NCBI GenBank assembly: GCA_030068075.1
Contig: CM057828.1
Location: forward strand, 110,094,699 to 110,158,698
Source: Paguma larvata
Taxonomy: Eukaryota > Chordata > Mammalia > Carnivora > Viverridae
Length of the DNA stretch: 64,000 bases
Direction: 5' to 3'
Shown here: one piece after another, positions 58,005-64,000 of the stretch
How the letters are laid out: every line of letters begins with the position of its first letter
Numbering within the stretch: position 1 is the stretch's first letter
Position numbers and translations under genes: made by a program
Notes under the pieces: model-generated
Databases searched by the model: none
What the model saw: only the letters and a program-made list of their open reading frames with translations
Told to the model about the DNA's origin: nothing

Positions 58005-58222
58005 ATAACTGTTAAGAACATGGAGTCTGGGTTTGACGCTCAGTTCTGCCGTGATTTGCATGTCTCAGGTACATCACTTGACCTCAGCTTTCTCATCTAT
58101 CAGTCTATAAAATGAACATAGTAAGTACTGCCCTGTAGTCGTATAGAGATTAAAGGAGAAATATATGCACATCACCCAGTATATTCTAAATTGCATAGTG
58201 GGTGCTATAAAATGATAGTGGC
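58005..58222 (+). mobile_element. MIR SINE, sense
   Basis: 'ttaagaacatggagtctggg', 'gttctgccgtgatttgcatg', 'tcatctatcagtctataaaa' and 'catagtgggtgctataaa' follow the MIR order. Confidence 0.83.
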
Positions 58223-58734
58223 TCTGATCTTCATGGTTGTTTTTAATACCTGGGCCCCTTCTATCTGTGGAGGCTGAGGCAGTGAGATGAACATGGCTGC
58301 CTCCTGCTTCAGCTCCCTACTGGCCTTAAAAGGCCAAGCATGATCCAAGGGGACCCAAGGGACATAAACACGGAGCAGACCTCTGGCTTAGTTCTCATCC
58401 AGACATTTGGCCAAAGGGAGGGTAAGAGTGTCTGAAACTCACAAAAGATCCATCCACAAACATGAGGGCATGAAAAGACATGGGATGAGAGAGAGGAGAA
58501 CAACCCTAACCAGAAATAAAATGTGTGCATTTCCTGTGAGTGTTTTCTGGTTTATATCCTTTGGAAGATTTCTACAGTGGCAGGGAAGCTGATCAAGGGT
58601 TTGGAAACTCAGTGTCCTAGTTGGTATCACCATCTTCATCTGCGCAAGAGGTGTGACTGCTTACGAGGAAGAACGCTGGACCAAATGTCAAGAAAGCTGC
58701 CCTTCTTTCGCTTATCTGCTGCCAACCAGCCGTG
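58223..58734. other. Unassigned sequence
   Basis: No feature recognised in about 510 bp. Confidence 0.4.
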
Positions 58735-58845
58735 GAAACTCAGACTAGTAATTTTGACCCTAAGCCTCAGTTTCCCCGTTATTAAAGCCAGGATTACTAG
58801 ACATTCTTTTCCATCTCTAAAAGATTGTAAATCTGTGTGAATAAC
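58735..58845 (+). mobile_element. MIR-family SINE (MIR3-like), sense
   Basis: 'cctaagcctcagtttccccg' and 'cttttccatctctaaaagat' match the MIR3-like core and tail; the antisense relative is at 8378-8535. Confidence 0.65.
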
Positions 58846-59169
58846 CAAGCAATGAGCCGCTTGGTTGCTGGCCGATAGAGGGATGTAAAGCGTGTCACCA
58901 CTCGCACCTCCTGCCTTTCTCATCAGGGCTTGTTTTGTTTGTTTTTGTTTTTGTTTTTGTTTTGTCTACCTCTCAAGCTGTTGCATAAGCTCAGTTACCT
59001 CCATGGACTTGGCCAGAAAATAAGACCCTTCAGGCCTACCTGGGAGCTCAGTAGCTCTAGTAAATACTTGGTCAGTCTTTTCTGGGACCAAACATGCTTA
59101 AGTCTTTGACCCAGAATTTAACAGAGAAAGAGATAGAATAATGAAAAGATCTCAATTAATCAAGTGCCT
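58846..59169. other. Unassigned sequence with a (TTTTTG)n stretch
   Basis: A 'gttttgtttgtttttgtttt' type simple repeat lies at about 58929-58965. Nothing else recognised. Confidence 0.5.
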
Positions 59170-59375
59170 CCAGGGTGACAGTCGCTCTGCCCCCAACTTT
59201 ACATCCTTTGTTTTATCTAATCCCACCATAAGTTAGATATAATCTTTAGTCTGAAGGTTCAGGGAGATTGGCTACTTTTGCTAAGATCACCAATCAGTTA
59301 AGTGACTGAGCTAAGATTTGAACCCAGATCTATCAAAATCCAGAACTCACTATTTGTCCCCTGTGTCACACTGTA
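59170..59375 (-). mobile_element. MIR SINE, antisense
   Basis: 'cctttgttttatctaatccc', 'tagtctgaaggttcagggag', 'tttgctaagatcaccaatca' and 'gatttgaacccagatctatc' follow a reverse MIR with its box B region still visible. Confidence 0.88.
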
Positions 59376-61974
59376 AATCTATAAAGAATAATTCTAACTC
59401 TATTTTTAGATCATTCCCCTTTTTCTTCTCCGATCAAACATACTAGTTTATATTTCTATCATCAAATATAATCAATTATGTGACATGAGGATTGTGCTGG
59501 GCACATGTCATCAATTAAATGCTGAGTTATTTACTTAACACACCATCGATGGCTACCTGTAAAGTATGATACTTTTAAGTTTCAGACTTGTAAACACACA
59601 TGCTCATGTATTATACATATTAATGTATGAAATTCGGGGCAGAGTTGTGGGGCTTAAGAAAATGCAATGTAGCACATACTATCTCCTATTATTTCAGTGG
59701 TGGAAGCAGATTTAATGATCACCAATGTCCTACTAAACAGGAACCATGTCAGACCCAAAGATCGGAGAGATCCAAAGATAAGTGAGACATCCCGTGCTTT
59801 TACAAAACACAAAATCCTATTAGAAGAGCAGATGTATGTAAGTAACTAGACTAACACATGACAAGTGATGTACCAGAAGTGAGTATGACATACGTTGAGA
59901 ACATGGTTGAAGGTTGAGAACGTGAACTTGGTTAGGCCAGAAGTTTTGAGGCTGAAGTTTTGGTCATGAAGCACAACAGAGGAGACGACATCTGTCCAGG
60001 ACATTAACGCATGTGTAGAAGACAGCCAAGTGGAATTTAGGGGTCAAAGGATATAAGTTTATAGCTGAGAAAGAACTAGAGGAAACTAGTTAGAAATTCT
60101 AGTGCCTTCTATTTAAATGTTTTCTAATTTTGGATAAAGAGATTTAATATTACAGTATTACTCTAATGATAATTTGTACTTTATTAAAAGCTTTTCCATT
60201 ATCATTTAGTGTCATTATTATCCCTTTCTGTGTGAAGGTATGATAGAATCTCCAGAAGTTCATTAGACTTATCTCATTCCGATTTTCTATCTTCTCATGC
60301 TTTCAGGACTTGGGGGTAGGATTTATGATTTTCTGGGTTGTTTTTTTTTTTTGATATTTTCAAATGATAAAATAATAGGAATATAATCTTTTTTTGTTTG
60401 ATATTTTCAACAGTAAGGTAATAGAAATATAAGGGCAGGTATTTTGTGTTAGAAAATAGCAAATGGTAGCAAGTAGTAAACCATGTTTTTGAAAAAAAAG
60501 GAAAAAGTACAAAAACAACAGGAAAAGGCCAACTACAGTCGTTGTAACTTCTACTTTAAATTTGTTGACAGACAAAACCACTACAGTGATTGAAAATGCA
60601 CAGGAATTTACTTACTTGCCAGATAAGGAAACTCACACAAATGTGCAGCTTTGCCAGATGGTTCTCTCACAGGGACAGTTTATGTCTGCCATGTGCTAGA
60701 AAGAAGTTCACTGTGGCGATGCCAATTAAGGATTGAAAGTTTGCACCTTGGAGAAGGCGGGATGAATTGGTTCAAACAAGTCCTGCTATTCATTGGACAA
60801 GAAAGAGTCTTCATTTAAGCCCAGGGAGGGTGACTTTTACTGGAGTCATTCAGAATTCTTAGTGATCTGCCAGCGTCACAATTTAGTTTTGCCATTTACT
60901 AGGCAAGTCTGCTGCAAGTCGAATAGTCGTCTTATACGGCTCTTCTAACACTTTTCTCAGCTCTGTCTTAACACATCTGCATTGTTTAAAGATAATTTTC
61001 AAATTGTGAGTGCTGTTTTTATTCAGTGAGACAAATAATAAAGGGGGGTGAGAACACAGCAGATGCTTTGAGGCAAGAGGGTCTTAATGACCCCCTTTGG
61101 AACCACTGCAGTTAGTTAAATACATACTGTCAACTCCTACTAATTTTCGAAACCTGTATAGTATTTAACTGCAGTCATAGCCATTCACTATGTATCATGT
61201 GAATTGAGGTTTGGATCCAAAAGTAAAACACAACCCTGGATTTTATAATTTAATAAAATACTTTAAAAATAATTATAAAAATATAAAGACTTAAAAATAC
61301 ATACTTACAACCAGACGTAAACATTCTGGTATTAGCGAATATAGCATGTTAGAACTCAAGGAACGCTTGGGAAAACTAGTGAATATTCATATTTCTTTTA
61401 AGTTTAGAAAAATGATCTTATTTTAGGCTCCTAGTACCAAGTTCTTTATAAACTTCCTGATGAATTTTTTTGTCCCTGGCAGCCTTGAAAGCACTTTGGC
61501 ATGTAGGGGCTTCTCATATATACATTAAATTTTGTTGAAAATACTCTAAACTCAACTTCAAAAAAAAAAATCATAGGACTTAGATGCTGTGAAAACATTT
61601 TAATCTTTCCTTCTTGATGAGACACCAACGTGGAGTTCCCAAGTCTGTGTGTTCATTTAACAAATATTTATTGCCTTTGGAGAGGCCATGAGCAAAGAGC
61701 CCAAGAGGAGAAAGGAAACCCAAACTATCCTTTACTGTTACGGCTCCATTTCAATAAAGCTCTTGCCTGTCAGAACAGTTTGCTTTCTATGAGGGTTTAA
61801 CCTAAAAATGGTTTATTATCTTATTATCTAACTACAGTTCGACTCTTTCCAACATAGTATTAATGCTGCTTCTTAAGCTCCTGCTCCATTTTTGTCTTTT
61901 CTTTCCTCCCAATCTGGTGAAAGACTGAATACTCAGCTAAGAGCTAGAGCATTGATCTCTTTTTACCCTTCCAC
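59376..61974. other. Mostly unassigned sequence
   Basis: 59750-59900 ('atccaaagataagtgagaca', 'taactagactaacacatgac') may be a much-diverged antisense L2 piece. A diverged tandem duplication, offset 47 bp, starts at 60351 and 60398 ('ttgatattttcaa...'). 61245-61310 is very AT-rich. No gene recognised. Confidence 0.4.
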
Positions 61975-62084
61975 CCTTCTTTTTAGGCTCTGTAATCTTG
62001 GCTAAATGAGAGCCTCAGTCCCTTCATCTTTTTTTATGGGGATATTAATTCTTGCTCTAGAACAGCCAAATGAGATAAGATACA
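61975..62084 (+). mobile_element. Diverged MIR SINE, sense (probable)
   Basis: 'gctctgtaatcttggctaaa', 'agagcctcagtcccttcatc' and 'tttatggggatattaattct' resemble the MIR core. Confidence 0.55.
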
Positions 62085-62665
62085 GTTGCTTCCCCTCATT
62101 CACAATTCACAATTGTCATGTTCTATAAAGTCACCACAAACACTGAATTGGCTAATACTGAACTGTTGCTCCACGGCATTAGGGTTCCTGCAAGCCTCTG
62201 GTCACAACACATTTTCATTAACTATTGATACAGAATGTCGTTTTATGTTGAGTCCTTAACCTTGAGCTCACAGACACAATATTATAACTCTTGCCCTAAC
62301 GCTTTAAAGCTTCTGTAACACATGCATTGTTTTCTGCAAGCCACATCATGGTCTTCTTACACTTAGGAGCGCTGGACAGCGCAGCAGCGCTATGCTTGAG
62401 GGCCATTTGAAACAGTGAAGTCACCAACCAAAAGGGGAAAAAATAAGAAAAATGTACCACTGTAGGCCATGAAAATGACTCTGGTTGTCGTAAGGGTCGA
62501 GCTGAAACATGACACAGCATCACGCGCTGCTGAGAATGTGCACGTGAAGTGACTCAAGTTTTTTTTGCCCGTGCATGTCCACAAATGGCCACGAAAACGC
62601 CACCCTGTATGGATTTGGGGACTGCTAATAAATTGCAGCGAGCAGCTGAATTTGCACATACAGAA
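62085..62665. mobile_element. Old DNA-transposon fossil (Tigger-like, family uncertain)
   Basis: It begins 'tacagttgcttcccctcatt' and ends near 'ctgaatttgcacatacag', roughly inverted ends. Between them 'gttcctgcaagcctctggtc', 'tctgcaagccacatcatggt', 'cttacacttaggagcgctgg' and 'catgacacagcatcacgcgc' recall a non-autonomous mariner/Tigger-type element. CpG content is higher than around it. No transposase frame. Confidence 0.5.
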
Positions 62666-64000
62666 TCTATAAATGATCAACCGTATATGAATGCACCTTT
62701 TAAACTCTTTTAAAGCACAACGTGTAACTCAGAATAATTTGCAGAATAAGTTACTTTGGGTAACATTTAATTCAGATATATATAAGAATTTTGTGCAAAG
62801 TTAATATTATCAGTATCAAGTGAATAAAGTAATAATTATTTGCAAGAGACCACGAGTTCTTAGCTCAGTAAAACTATGAATCCAACTATGATCGCAAGTC
62901 GTTTAGCTCTTCAGCCCTCACATTTAATGCACGGTAGCAAGGAGAACCACTATAATTTGATGCTTTGCCTTCAGTGGTTAACATGGCTTTGTGACCTCAT
63001 TATTACAGGGGAGGGGGGAACATTCCGTACATATTACCAAAATGTTTTGTTTCCAGATATGTGACATTCATATGGAAACATTTGGATCTTAGCTAGTGTG
63101 TAAATGCTGTTCTTGGACTCTTGGTACCATTTTATGTTGCAGACTAAGTACAAATTGACATTTTCAAGCTGGTTTTGGTTAACTACTTAACGTTGGCATT
63201 TGGAACTTTCCAGTGTAATAACCTCTGCAAAACACCACTATGGATTAATAGTATGCTATGCTGTTGACAGAAGTACAAATGGAAAACACACACATACCTA
63301 TAGAAATTTCCTCATGGAACAAAACGGAAATGACCTAGGTGGCCTGAAACTTACCAGGTAGATGTTATAATGGAAGTCAGTTTCCTATCTTGAGATGCAA
63401 TGCTAGAGTTTGGAATACTCTTATTAGTAAATGAGGTTATGAGTATTTTTGTTGTTTGAAATAGCCATAATTCCACCTGCTTAAAAAGCAGGCTACTGAT
63501 CAGATAGTCTGCTCGGGCATGTATCAATGTCAGTGTGGCCATTTGGCAGCAGAGTCTCTCAGAAACTCCAATTAACCATGCAAATATATTTCATAGCATC
63601 ACATTGCACTTTGTCAGAACCCCCGCTGCCTTTATATTATTAACATAAATGCAGGTGCAAATAGCATTTATGTTCTTTGATAGAAAGCAGTTGGAGACAT
63701 TTCACTGAGGGACACAACACTTTCAGATTGTGTACATCTGTTCAAATAATGTATCCAGCCCCAGTGACATGAACACAAGGATGGAAACATCTGCCCCTGA
63801 GACCATTTGCCATATACCAGATGCTTACATCTTTATTTATGCAGATGGTTGGTATGATGAGTTGAGCTGGGATAAAAGCAAGGAAGTTTGACAGAGGTAT
63901 TTAGGATGCTATGCAAGCCAGAACTATAGGCTAGGCATTTCATGTTTGTAAAGGTCTTAATGCATAAATGCATAAATCTTTTAATGCTTTAATAGAATAA
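62666..64000. other. Unassigned AT-rich sequence
   Basis: About 1.3 kb to the end of the window with no recognised gene or repeat. Confidence 0.45.

Noticed and set aside
1..64000. CRISPR array, operon, phage or other prokaryotic-type defence system
   Set aside because: Base composition, SINE/L1/MIR content and lack of long open frames show mammalian nuclear DNA. No regularly spaced repeats with unique spacers were seen.

Overview
The window is gene-poor mammalian nuclear DNA from a cat-family (felid) or close feliform genome. The main evidence is thirteen copies of the carnivore tRNA-Lys-derived SINE. Most have the felid form: a 'gcctgggtggctcag' head, a 'gctcagagcctggagcctg' middle, a CT-rich 'ccctctctctctgcccc' stretch and a 'caaaaataaataaa' tail. 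Much of the rest is L1, with older L2, MIR, MaLR LTR and DNA-transposon fossils. I found no intact protein-coding gene, no rRNA gene, no functional tRNA gene and no CRISPR array. The short open frames are chance frames or lie inside repeats.

Layout: 1-14 kb is intergenic or intronic sequence with MIR copies, a MaLR-type LTR (3.36-3.80 kb), an unassigned old repeat (5.04-5.58 kb) and several L1 pieces, one carrying a (GT)n(GC)n tract. From 14.47 to 23.4 kb there is one nested structure. A processed, 5'-truncated pseudogene of the DEAD-box helicase gene DDX10 is split by a near-full-length but dead L1, and that L1 has itself received two SINEs. From 23.9 to 25.2 kb is an old L1 3' part. 26.8-28 kb holds two more L1 pieces. 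30.5-34.7 kb is an old L1 body with three SINE insertions and an odd inverted segment. 34.75-36.6 kb is a minus-strand L2 interrupted by a young L1 that inserted with a 5' inversion and a perfect 14-bp target-site duplication.

37-46 kb is mostly unassigned sequence with a hAT-like fossil, microsatellites, an antisense L1 and an insertion that consists only of poly(A). 46.9-49.3 kb is another minus-strand L2 filled with L1 and three SINEs. 50-56 kb has further L1 pieces, one with an ORF2 part joined to an L1 5'UTR part. 56-64 kb is mostly unassigned, with MIRs and a DNA-transposon fossil at 62.1-62.7 kb. Two splice-site-bounded segments (39486-39665 and 57081-57151, + strand) are the only candidates for exons of an unseen host transcript, and both are weak.

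How the parts relate: nothing here forms a gene system. The value of the window is its readable insertion history. The DDX10 retrocopy came first, then the L1, then the SINEs. L2 elements likewise predate the L1 and SINE copies nested in them. All family names come from reading the sequence against remembered consensus features, not from a database search.
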